A stretch of 9,615 nucleotides of DNA from Thermoleophilia bacterium. Its GTDB lineage: Bacteria; Actinomycetota; Thermoleophilia; Gaiellales; Gaiellaceae. The stretch is taken from the NCBI GenBank assembly GCA_025933895.1, contig JAICZB010000068.1, positions 1-9,615 of the forward strand. The letters run 5' to 3'. The position numbers and the translations under genes were made by a program. The notes under the pieces were generated by a model. The model was not told the origin of the DNA, did not search any database, and saw only the letters and a program-made list of their open reading frames with translations. Of the stretch, positions 1-6,317 are shown in pieces (positions within the stretch are counted from its first letter, which is position 1; every line of letters starts with the position of its first letter).

Positions 1-769
1 AGTCCGTCGCCGCCGGTTCGTAGTCTTACTCGACAACACGGCCGCGTGGCCCATTCGTGGCCCAAACGCGGGTTGGAGGATCCACGCAGCCATGCGTTTC
101 CGTCGACCCGTAAGCGCTTGCGAAGCCCTTCGACGACGACGGCGTCCTTGGGGCACCACATCACTTTTGCACTGGCGCCTGGCTCCCGCTATCGCCGCCC
201 GCTCTGACGTGTCGATCGCGGTCACGCGCGGCTCAAGAGCTTGGCTCACGCCGGAAGAAGCTTGACGAAGTCGCCAAAGGTGTGCGAGAGTGCGTGCGTC
301 GGAGCCCGGGGACTGCGCAAGCGGTTCGCGGGCTTCGGCGTCTGGCCGGAGGCTTGCCGTATCGGTGTCTCCAGGTGAGGTCTCGGTGATGATGTGGCAT
401 CGTCTTCGCAGTGAAAGTGCCTGCAAATTCGCGTCTTTCACCACTCGATGGGCATGTAGAGGTCCGGGCTGTGCGTGCCGCGATGAGCCGCAGGCCCTTT
501 GTTCAAACGGTCGGGGCCACCACGTTCAGCTGGAGCGGTTACGCATGAATGCAGCGTGATTGCCTGCCGCGTCGTCTCTGAGGCGGACAGCTTCTGCAGC
601 GACAGCGCGGAGATCTACAGGCCCATCTGGTCTGACCGTGTGGACTCGGTGATGACACGCTGCCGCCTGGCCCGGTCAGGCTGAGCTTCACCGAAGCCCC
701 GTCGGGCGAGCCGAGACTTGGCTTGCAGCCGGGCGCGAAGGGTTGCAGGATTGGCCGGATGGGAGAGCG
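1..769. other. Long region with no convincing gene
   Basis: No frame on either strand shows a recognisable family, a good ribosome binding site or codon bias like the neighbouring genes. A minus-strand frame stays open from about 445 to the left edge, but its translation is Arg-rich and low in complexity and matches no family I know, so I do not call it. The only structure I can support is the repeat copy at 352-459, with a weaker hairpin (agcccg at 303-308 pairing with cgggct at 328-333) just before it. The region may be a decayed gene or a long 5' region of the regulator that follows. Confidence 0.5.
352..459 (+). repeat. Dispersed repeat, copy A
   Basis: Shares four ordered blocks with 4780-4888. 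The first 38 bases (352-389, from gcttgccgtatcgg to ctcggtga) align without gaps at 31 of 38 positions with 4780-4817. Exact blocks follow: tcttcgca (403-410), cctgcaaat (420-428) and cgatgggcatgtag (446-459). Spacing between blocks differs from the other copy by only one or two bases, and similarity stops abruptly after the last block. This copy lies about 310 bases ahead of the LuxR gene. It could be a non-coding regulatory or RNA element, a small degenerate mobile element, or remains of a coding sequence. Confidence 0.7.
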
Positions 770-3376
770 GTGACTACCGTCGATTCCACGGCCGGTCTGC
801 TCGAGCGGGAGGAGGCGATTGCGGCGCTGGGAGAGGCGTCCGCCTCTGCCCGGCGCGGCGAGGGCCGATTGGTACTGGTGTCGGGGGAGGCGGGGGTCGG
901 CAAGAGCGCGCTCGTTCGTGCCTTCTGCTCGGATCGGCCGGGAGTGGAGGTGCTGGCCGGCGCCTGCGACGGACTGTGGGCGCCTCGGCCGCTCGGCCCG
1001 TTTGTCGACATGGCGGGGGCAGTCGGGGGACGACTGGAGCGGGTGGTGGCGGCGGAGGAGCCGGTGCAGTCGGTGTTTGCGACGCTCGTCGACGAGTTGC
1101 GCTCGCGCAGGAATGCGGTGCTCGTGATCGAGGACGTGCATTGGGCGGACGAGGCGACGCTCGACGTCGTGCGTCTGCTTGGTCGGCGAGTCGAGCGGTT
1201 GGGCGCGCTGGTCGTCGTGACGTATCGCAGCGACGAGCTGCCGCGGACGCATCCGCTGTGGGTCGTGCTCGGCGATGTGGCGACAGCGGCCGGGATCGTC
1301 CGCCTGCAGCTGGAGCCGCTTTCGCCGCAGGCGGTCGCGGAGCTCGCCCGTCCGTACGGCGTCGATGCGGCGGATCTCTATGCAAAAACGGCCGGGAATC
1401 CGTTCTTCGTCACCGAGGCGTTGGCCGGCGGTAGTGGCGCAGTCCCGGCGACCATCCGCGACGCTGTCCTTGCGCGCGCGGCGCGGCTCGAGCCGCAGGC
1501 GCGCGACCTGCTGGACGCGGTCGCGGTCGTGCCGCAGCGCAGCGAGCTGTGGCTGCTGGAGGCGATCGCCGGCGATGCCATGGTCGCGCTCGACGAGTGC
1601 GTCGCCTCTGGGATGCTCCGATTCGAGGATCATGCGGTCGCGTTCCGGCACGAGCTGGCGCGGCTGGTGGTAGAGGAGTCGATCAACCCGCAGCACCGCG
1701 TAAGCCTGCACAGATCGGCGTTGCAGGCGCTGCGCGTCCCGCCGGGGGGCCGCTTGGATCTAGCGTGGCTGGCGCATCACGCCGAGGCGGCGGGAGATGC
1801 GGCGGCGGTGCTCGAGCTCGCGCCCGTCGCTGCAGAGCACGCCGCGGCCGTCGGCGCCCACCGCGAGGCTGCGGCACAGTACGCGCGCGCCCTTCGCTTC
1901 GCTGACAGCCTCGGTGACGAGGTGCAGGGAGAGCTCTTCGACCGCCGCGCTTACGCCTGCTACCTGATCGGCGAGTTCGACGCCGCGATCGATGCCGAGG
2001 AGGATGCCGTCGAGTGCTTCCGCCGAGCCGGCAACCGGCGGCGGGAGGGCGACGCACTCCGCTCCCTCTCACGCCTCCTTCGCTACGTCGGCCGCACCGA
2101 GGACGCGATGCGCGTCGGCCGTGAGGCGGTTGCGACCCTCGAGTCGCAGTCTCCGGGACGCGAGCTCGCACTCGCCTACGCCAATCTCTCCCACCTCCAC
2201 CAGCATCTCGAGGACGGCGAGGAGACGATCGCGTGGGCCAATCGTGCCATCGAGCTCGGCGATGTGGAGGCGGAGGTCTACGCGCTCACGAACATCGCCA
2301 ACGCCGAGATGCTCGCGGGTCGGTCGTGGAGGCGAGCGCTCGAGCGAGCGCTCGAGCTCGCACTCGAGGCGGGCCTGGACGAGCATGCAGGACGCGCGCT
2401 GGTTGCGTTTTTCTGGTCGTCTCCTCGGGGGCGCAACTACGGTGACGCCGACCACCGCCTGGAACGCGCACTGGAGCTGTGCACCGAGCGTGGACTGGAG
2501 CTGTGGCGGTTGTTCTCGTTCGCGTTCAAGGCCCGCCTGCAGCTCGATCGCGGCGACTGGGAGGGCGCGAGCGAATCTGCGAGCGTTGTTCTCCGCGATC
2601 CCCGCAGTGCGCCGGTGCCGAGGGTCGTCGCCCTGTCGGTGGCCGGGCTCGTGCGCGCGCGCCGCGGTGACCCGGAAGGATGGCCGCTGCTGGACGAGGC
2701 GTGGGCGCTCGCGGAACCCAGCGGCGAGTTGCAGCGGGTAGAGCCGGCCGCGGCTGCGAGGGCCGAGGCTGCCTGGCTCGAGGGTCGAGCTGAGGCGGTC
2801 GTCGAGATGACGGACGCTGCGCTCGCCCTTGCCCTGCGCCGGCGCGCGCCGTGGATCGTGGGCGAGCTCGCCTGCTGGCGCCACCGGGCCGGCGTCCACG
2901 AGGAGCTGCCGATCGTGGTGCCCGACCCGTGGGCGGCCGAGCTCGCCGGCGATGCCGGGCGCGCGGCCGAACGCTGGACCGGGCTCGACTCGCCGTACGA
3001 CGCCGCGCTCGCGCTCGCGGGCGCCGACTCCGAGGACCTGCTTCTGCGCGCGCTCGACGAGCTCCGGGGGCTGGGTGCGCGGCCTGCTGCCGCGATCGTC
3101 GCCCGCCGCCTCCGCGAGCGCGGCGTCCGCGGGCTGCCCCGCGGCCCGCGCCCGTCGACGCGCGAGAACCCGGCCGGGCTGACCGCGCGCGAGATCGAGG
3201 TGCTCGCACTGCTCGCCGAGGGCCTGCGCAATGCCGAGATCGCGGAGCGGCTTTTCCTGTCCGAGCGGACGGTCGACCGCCACGTCTCGGCGATCCTGCG
3301 GAAGCTGTCGTTGCGCACACGCGCTCAGGCGGGCGCGGAGGCGGTGCGGCTCGGGCTCGCTCCCCAAGCTGGGTAG
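770..3376 (+). CDS. Large ATP-binding LuxR-family transcriptional regulator (LAL/MalT-like)
   Basis: An 868-residue signal-transducing regulator of the LAL class. It has an N-terminal AAA-type ATPase domain, a long helical middle and a C-terminal LuxR DNA-binding domain. Walker A is GEAGVGKS (residues 39-46) and Walker B is AVLVIED (116-122), followed by WADE. Residues of about 330-780 are Ala/Leu/Glu/Arg-rich helices typical of TPR-like effector-binding arrays. The last 66 residues form the GerE-type helix-turn-helix, starting LTAREIEVLALLAEG and including SERTVDRHV. I chose GTG 770 because GGAGAG lies just upstream (762-767) and the protein then begins close to the usual LLERE motif; an in-frame TTG at 743 would add nine residues. 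By family, ATP and an unknown ligand switch it into a DNA-binding form. The targets are unknown; the two genes downstream on the same strand are candidates by position only. Confidence 0.93.
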   Translation: MTTVDSTAGLLEREEAIAALGEASASARRGEGRLVLVSGEAGVGKSALVRAFCSDRPGVEVLAGACDGLWAPRPLGPFVDMAGAVGGRLERVVAAEEPVQSVFATLVDELRSRRNAVLVIEDVHWADEATLDVVRLLGRRVERLGALVVVTYRSDELPRTHPLWVVLGDVATAAGIVRLQLEPLSPQAVAELARPYGVDAADLYAKTAGNPFFVTEALAGGSGAVPATIRDAVLARAARLEPQARDLLDAVAVVPQRSELWLLEAIAGDAMVALDECVASGMLRFEDHAVAFRHELARLVVEESINPQHRVSLHRSALQALRVPPGGRLDLAWLAHHAEAAGDAAAVLELAPVAAEHAAAVGAHREAAAQYARALRFADSLGDEVQGELFDRRAYACYLIGEFDAAIDAEEDAVECFRRAGNRRREGDALRSLSRLLRYVGRTEDAMRVGREAVATLESQSPGRELALAYANLSHLHQHLEDGEETIAWANRAIELGDVEAEVYALTNIANAEMLAGRSWRRALERALELALEAGLDEHAGRALVAFFWSSPRGRNYGDADHRLERALELCTERGLELWRLFSFAFKARLQLDRGDWEGASESASVVLRDPRSAPVPRVVALSVAGLVRARRGDPEGWPLLDEAWALAEPSGELQRVEPAAAARAEAAWLEGRAEAVVEMTDAALALALRRRAPWIVGELACWRHRAGVHEELPIVVPDPWAAELAGDAGRAAERWTGLDSPYDAALALAGADSEDLLLRALDELRGLGARPAAAIVARRLRERGVRGLPRGPRPSTRENPAGLTAREIEVLALLAEGLRNAEIAERLFLSERTVDRHVSAILRKLSLRTRAQAGAEAVRLGLAPQAG

Positions 3377-3396
3377 CGAGCCGTCCCAAACTGGGT
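3363..3396. promoter_or_regulatory. Tandem 12-bp motif, possible operator
   Basis: Two near-identical 12-mers, cccaagctgggt (3363-3374) and cccaaactgggt (3385-3396), differ at one base. Each has a CCCA...TGGG dyad. Their starts are 22 bases apart, about two helical turns, which would place bound dimers on the same DNA face. The first copy runs into the LuxR stop codon and the second lies 45 bases before the DUF4242 start. A role as operator for the downstream pair is inferred. I did not notice a third copy in the window. Confidence 0.4.
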
Positions 3397-3441
3397 GGTC
3401 CTGCCGATTCGCGGACGGCGCGCGGCTCGTAGCGTCGAGGC

Positions 3442-3705
3442 GTGCCACGCTACCTCGTCGAGCGCACGTTCGAAGGCGCGCCTGAGCTTGCGGTCGAGGC
3501 CGTCCTCGAGTGCAACGCCGACGACGGGGTGACCTGGTTCCACTCGTACGTGAACGAGGACACCGGGACGATGCTCTGCCTCTACGAGGCGCCGAGCCCG
3601 GAGGCGATCCGCAGAGCGGCCCGCCACAGCGACCTGCCGGTCGACCGCATCACCAGAGTGCGCGTCCTCGACCCGTATTCCTACGAAAGAGAGGAGAAAC
3701 CGTGA
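3442..3705 (+). CDS. DUF4242 family small protein (SCO4226-like)
   Basis: An 87-residue cytoplasmic protein of the DUF4242 family, whose characterised relative SCO4226 of Streptomyces is a nickel-binding ferredoxin-like fold. Family features seen are the N-terminal MPRYLVERTF strand, VTWFHSYVNED (residues 30-40, with H34), the CLYEAPSPEAIRRAARHSDLP helix region (46-66, with H62) and the DRITRVRVLDP end. The length is about normal for the family. The start is GTG 3442; only a poor GAGG lies immediately before it, so initiation may be weak or leaderless. The stop overlaps the start of the secreted protein gene by one base, so the two are probably one transcript with coupled translation. Nickel binding here is inferred from the family and not shown by the sequence. 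Confidence 0.88.
   Translation: MPRYLVERTFEGAPELAVEAVLECNADDGVTWFHSYVNEDTGTMLCLYEAPSPEAIRRAARHSDLPVDRITRVRVLDPYSYEREEKP
3691..3696 (+). promoter_or_regulatory. Ribosome binding site of the COG4315 gene
   Basis: GAGGAG inside the last codons of the DUF4242 gene. It lies 8 bases before ATG 3705 and 5 bases before an in-frame GTG 3702. It supports a start at 3705 and translational coupling with the gene before it. Confidence 0.7.
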
Positions 3706-4688
3706 TGCGCCGCATCATCGTCGGCGGCCTGCTCGCGGCCACGGTCGCGATCACCGTCCTTCAATTCAGCCCTGCCGCGGATGCCCAAAGCAGTTCTTGC
3801 GCCGATCCCGTGACCAGCGCCCCTACCGGCCCCGCGACCGTTTCGGCCGTGACGAAAGCGCCGTTCGGCAAGGTTCTGGTCGTCGGAGCGGGCGCCTACG
3901 CAGGTTGCTCTCTGTACCTGCTCACGTCGGACCAGCTCCATGCGCTTTCCGGAGCGGACTTCGCGTGTAGCGACAACGCGAACGCCCTTGGCCTGCCCTG
4001 CGACACCGTTCTCTGGCCGGCGCTTCTCACCGACGGTGCGCCGATCGCGGGCTCGGGGGTGAATCCCACCCTGCTCGGCACGGTGACTCGCACCGACGTG
4101 CTATCGGGCAGGTCGGTGCAGCAGGTGACCTACGCGGGACAGCCGCTGTACCGGTTCGTCTTCGATGAGTCGTCGGACGAGATCGAAGGCGCCAACTTGT
4201 TCGACCCGGTGACCAGTCCCCCAGGCACGTGGTATCTGGTCGATCCGAGTCGGGGTCATCCGGCTACGGGTCGGGCGCAGGTGCAGCTCGAGACCGCTCC
4301 AGTCGGCGGCACCGGGTCCGACGAGACGGTTCTGGCCGCGACGATGAACAATGACTTCAGCCTCTTCCCCGACGCGAGCTTCCCGGTCTACACCTCGAAC
4401 GCGGACACGGGACATACGAGCGTCTGCCAGGGCGAGTGCGCTGCGGCCCACTGGGCACCGGTTCTCACGTCACAGCGGCCTCAAGCCGGACCCGGCGTCG
4501 ACCAGAACGCTCTTGGGATCATCGTCAGGGACGACGGCACCCACCAGGTGACCTACAACGGCCAGCCCCTGTACCTCTTCTACGGGGACGCCTATATCGA
4601 CGGCCTTCCGTATGGGACGGCCAGAATCGACGGAGCGGGTCTGAGCACTCCGTGGGGCGTGTTCAACACGATCCCGCCTCTGCCGTAG
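3705..4688 (+). CDS. Secreted COG4315 repeat protein (Lipoprotein_15 / PF03640 type)
   Basis: A 327-residue exported protein of unknown biochemical role. The signal peptide is clear: MRR, a hydrophobic stretch to about residue 21, then AADAQ with probable cleavage near 27-28. There is no lipobox Cys at that position, so it looks secreted or loosely wall-associated and not lipid-anchored. Two copies of the family repeat are visible, each with the hallmark motif: VTYAGQPLYRF (141-151) and VTYNGQPLYLF (282-292). Cys residues (32, 68, 88, 99, 241, 245) could form disulfides outside the cell. ATG 3705 is preferred because GAGGAG is well spaced; GTG 3702 would add one residue. Related proteins are common in soil actinobacteria beside redox or stress genes. 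Here the gene is probably co-transcribed with the DUF4242 gene and ends at the hairpin at 4715-4743. Confidence 0.88.
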   Translation: MRRIIVGGLLAATVAITVLQFSPAADAQSSSCADPVTSAPTGPATVSAVTKAPFGKVLVVGAGAYAGCSLYLLTSDQLHALSGADFACSDNANALGLPCDTVLWPALLTDGAPIAGSGVNPTLLGTVTRTDVLSGRSVQQVTYAGQPLYRFVFDESSDEIEGANLFDPVTSPPGTWYLVDPSRGHPATGRAQVQLETAPVGGTGSDETVLAATMNNDFSLFPDASFPVYTSNADTGHTSVCQGECAAAHWAPVLTSQRPQAGPGVDQNALGIIVRDDGTHQVTYNGQPLYLFYGDAYIDGLPYGTARIDGAGLSTPWGVFNTIPPLP

Positions 4689-4714
4689 CACCCCGAAGCT
4701 CCCGAGCACAGCGA

Positions 4715-4743
4715 AGCCCCGGCCGAGTCGATCGGCCGGGGCT
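4715..4743 (+). terminator. Strong hairpin terminator
   Basis: A perfect 12-bp stem, agccccggccga with tcggccggggct, and a 5-base loop, starting 27 bases after the COG4315 stop. The following bases (ctctccc) are only weakly T-rich, as is usual in GC-rich actinobacteria. It probably ends the regulator-DUF4242-COG4315 run. It also lies just ahead of repeat copy B and may belong to that element. Confidence 0.75.
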
Positions 4744-4779
4744 CTCTCCCGAGCCGGCGGCGTGGGGTGAGCGCCCGGC

Positions 4780-4888
4780 GCTTGTCGTATCGGACTCCCC
4801 TGCTGAGGGCTCGGTGACGACACGAGCCGCGCTCTTCGCAAGAATCCCCTGCAAATGAGGCAGTCCTCCGCACGCGATGGGCATGTAG
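4780..4888 (+). repeat. Dispersed repeat, copy B
   Basis: The second copy of the element at 352-459, in the same orientation. It has gcttgtcgtatcgg (4780-4793), ctcggtga (4810-4817), tcttcgca (4833-4840), cctgcaaat (4848-4856) and cgatgggcatgtag (4875-4888) in the same order and nearly the same spacing. It fills most of the gap between the COG4315 terminator and the peptidase gene, and its last block ends 46 bases before the peptidase GTG. It may be a 5' regulatory element or a repeat that happens to lie there. Confidence 0.7.
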
Positions 4889-4934
4889 CAAGCCGCGCGC
4901 GGACCGCGGCTGCCCGCTCGGCCGTATTCGGCTC

Positions 4935-5651
4935 GTGAGACGTCTTCTCGCGGCGCTGGTCGTCCTGCTCGTGCTCGTTCCCGTCGCAAGCGCGACGGCA
5001 GCGCAGAGGCAACGGTCGGCGCGCGTCATGCTCGGCAGGTCGGAGCGCGGCCGTCCGATCGTCGCGATCCACACCGGGAACCCGCAAGGCGTGCGAGTGC
5101 TCGTGGTCGGCTGCATCCACGGCACCGAGTGCGCCGGGATCCCGATCGTGCGCGCGCTCGCACGTCTCCGCACCAGGTTCGACCTGTGGCTGATCCCGAA
5201 TCTCGACCCGGACGGCTACGCAATGGGCAGGCGCCAGAACGGACGCGGCGTCGACCTGAACGCGAACTGGTCGTCGGGCTGGCGCGGAGGCGGCCGTCCC
5301 TGGGACACGTACTACCCGGGCCCGCGGCCGTTCTCGGAGCGGGAGACGCGGATCGCGCGCAACCTGATCCGCCGGCTCCGGCCGCGGGTCACGATCTGGT
5401 TCCACCAGCACATGAACCTCGTCTGGGCGTGGGGACAGAGCAGCCGCGCCGGGCGCATCTACGCCCGCGCCTCCGGCATGCGCTTCTACCACCACCACTG
5501 GCTCCCCGGCACAGCGCCCAACTGGCAGAACCACCACCTGCCCGGCACGGCCTCGTTCGTCGTCGAGCTGCCTGCCGGCAGCCTCACGCCGCGGCAGGTG
5601 CGCCGCCACGTCCACGCGGTGCTCGCGCTCGGCTCGGCGCTCAGCCGTTGA
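4935..5651 (+). CDS. Secreted M14-family zinc carboxypeptidase
   Basis: A 238-residue exported metallopeptidase of the M14 (carboxypeptidase A / MpaA-like) fold. It has a signal peptide (MRRLLAALVVLLVLVPVASA, then TAAQ with cleavage near residue 23). The zinc ligands fit HGTE (H62, E65) and the later WFHQH (H157 or H159). The fold landmarks PNLDPDGY (88-95) and GVDLNANW (105-112) and the catalytic glutamate in FVVELPAG (E211) are present. By family it cleaves C-terminal residues from peptides outside the cytoplasm, perhaps cell-wall peptides, but the substrate is not shown. One departure is that the usual Asn-Arg pair that binds the substrate carboxylate reads Asn-Ala (N109-A110). GTG 4935 is the start that gives the signal peptide; no Shine-Dalgarno sequence is evident. 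The 3' end overlaps the converging ackA remnant by 11 bases. Confidence 0.87.
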   Translation: MRRLLAALVVLLVLVPVASATAAQRQRSARVMLGRSERGRPIVAIHTGNPQGVRVLVVGCIHGTECAGIPIVRALARLRTRFDLWLIPNLDPDGYAMGRRQNGRGVDLNANWSSGWRGGGRPWDTYYPGPRPFSERETRIARNLIRRLRPRVTIWFHQHMNLVWAWGQSSRAGRIYARASGMRFYHHHWLPGTAPNWQNHHLPGTASFVVELPAGSLTPRQVRRHVHAVLALGSALSR

Positions 5652-6149
5652 GGAGCCTGCGGGTCTCCGCCGCGATCACGAGCTCCTCGCGCGAGGCGAC
5701 GACCTCGACGCGGAAGTCGCCGAGAAAGCGGACGCGCTCGACGATCCGGTCGCGCACGTCCTCGGCGTGCTCGCCGATCCCACCGGTGAAGGCGAGAACC
5801 TCGAGGCCGCCGCACGCAGCCGCCATCGCCGCCACGGCGGCTGCGACGCGGTGGACGAAGACGTCGAGCGCGAGCGGCGCGGCTTCCCTCACGTCCCCGG
5901 AGCCGCCGCCGGACAAGCCGGCCAGCCCCGACTCGTGCTCGAGCCCGTCCGCGAGCTCATCCTCTGTCAGCAGCCGCTTGCGCAGCAGGTAGAGGAGCGC
6001 GCCGGGGTCGACGGAGCCCGAGCGGGTCGCCATCGGACCCCCCCTCGAGTGGGGAGAATCCCATCGTGGTGTCGACCGAACGCCCAGCGAGGACGGCCGT
6101 GACCGAGCAACCCTCCGCCGAGATGACAGACGACGAGGCGCTCCGCCTC
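5641..6149 (-). pseudogene. ackA: Acetate kinase C-terminal remnant, truncated and frameshifted
   Basis: Only about the last 165 codons of acetate kinase (usually about 380-400 residues) are present. Family motifs are clear: VVCHLGGG, then CSVTAVLAG, SVDTTMGFSPLEGGPMATR, SGSVDPG, FTGGIGEHAEDVR and SREELVIAAETRRLL. The stop is at 5641-5643. VVCHLGGG is in a different frame from CSVTAV: one extra A/T pair at 6109-6110 breaks the frame, and removing it restores HLGGGCSVTAV. Upstream of about 6150 the similarity fades, and the sequence becomes the phosphoketolase remnant on the other strand. The N-terminal nucleotide-fold half is therefore missing and the product cannot be an active kinase. No start codon with a binding site serves this fragment. 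Confidence 0.85.
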
Positions 6150-6317
6150 GATCTGCGAGGCGACCCACTGGACGGCCTCGTCGACCGCGTCGGTCGCCTG
6201 CGCCAGGAGATGGAGGACGCCCGGCTGCGCGCCCGCGCCTACGCCCGCGAGCACGGTGAGGATGCACCCGAGGTGGCCGAGTGGCGCTGGCAGCCCGAGG
6301 CTGCCGAGTCGCCCTAG
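6123..6317 (+). pseudogene. xfp: Phosphoketolase C-terminal remnant
   Basis: A short plus-strand frame ends with the hallmark tail of xylulose-5-phosphate/fructose-6-phosphate phosphoketolase: RQEMEDARLRARAYAREHGE followed by DAPEVAEWRW. Known enzymes end in a very similar Y-x-R-E-H-G-E-D-x-P-E-x-x-x-W-x-W pattern. Phosphoketolases are about 790-820 residues long, and only the last 45-65 codons are here (recognisable from about 6180). Everything before that is ackA sequence on the opposite strand, so the catalytic domains are gone. The TAG stop (6315-6317) interlocks with the stop of the converging transporter gene in a shared CTAG. ATG 6123 and ATG 6066 open the frame, but neither looks like a real start. 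It could be read as a small hypothetical protein, which I think less likely. Confidence 0.62.

Noticed and set aside
1..445. Minus-strand frame open to the left edge, with a G-P-R-M-G-H-A stretch recalling the C-terminal box of tyrosine recombinases
   Set aside because: The resemblance is a few residues only. The catalytic Tyr and the Arg boxes are not found, and the rest is Arg-rich low-complexity sequence.
743..769. Upstream TTG start for the LuxR regulator
   Set aside because: It has no binding site and adds nine residues before the usual family N-terminus; GTG 770 is preceded by GGAGAG.
539..1711. Long minus-strand open frame of about 390 codons opposite the LuxR gene
   Set aside because: It lies antisense to the strongly supported ATPase domain, is Arg/His/Gln-rich with no family features, and is open only because of high GC.
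2069..3448. Minus-strand open frame of about 459 codons opposite the LuxR middle and C-terminus
   Set aside because: Antisense shadow of a real gene with low-complexity Arg-rich translation and no binding site.
4470..5615. Minus-strand open frame across the terminator, repeat B and the peptidase gene
   Set aside because: It covers a clear intergenic hairpin and a clear plus-strand metallopeptidase; the translation has no recognisable domain.
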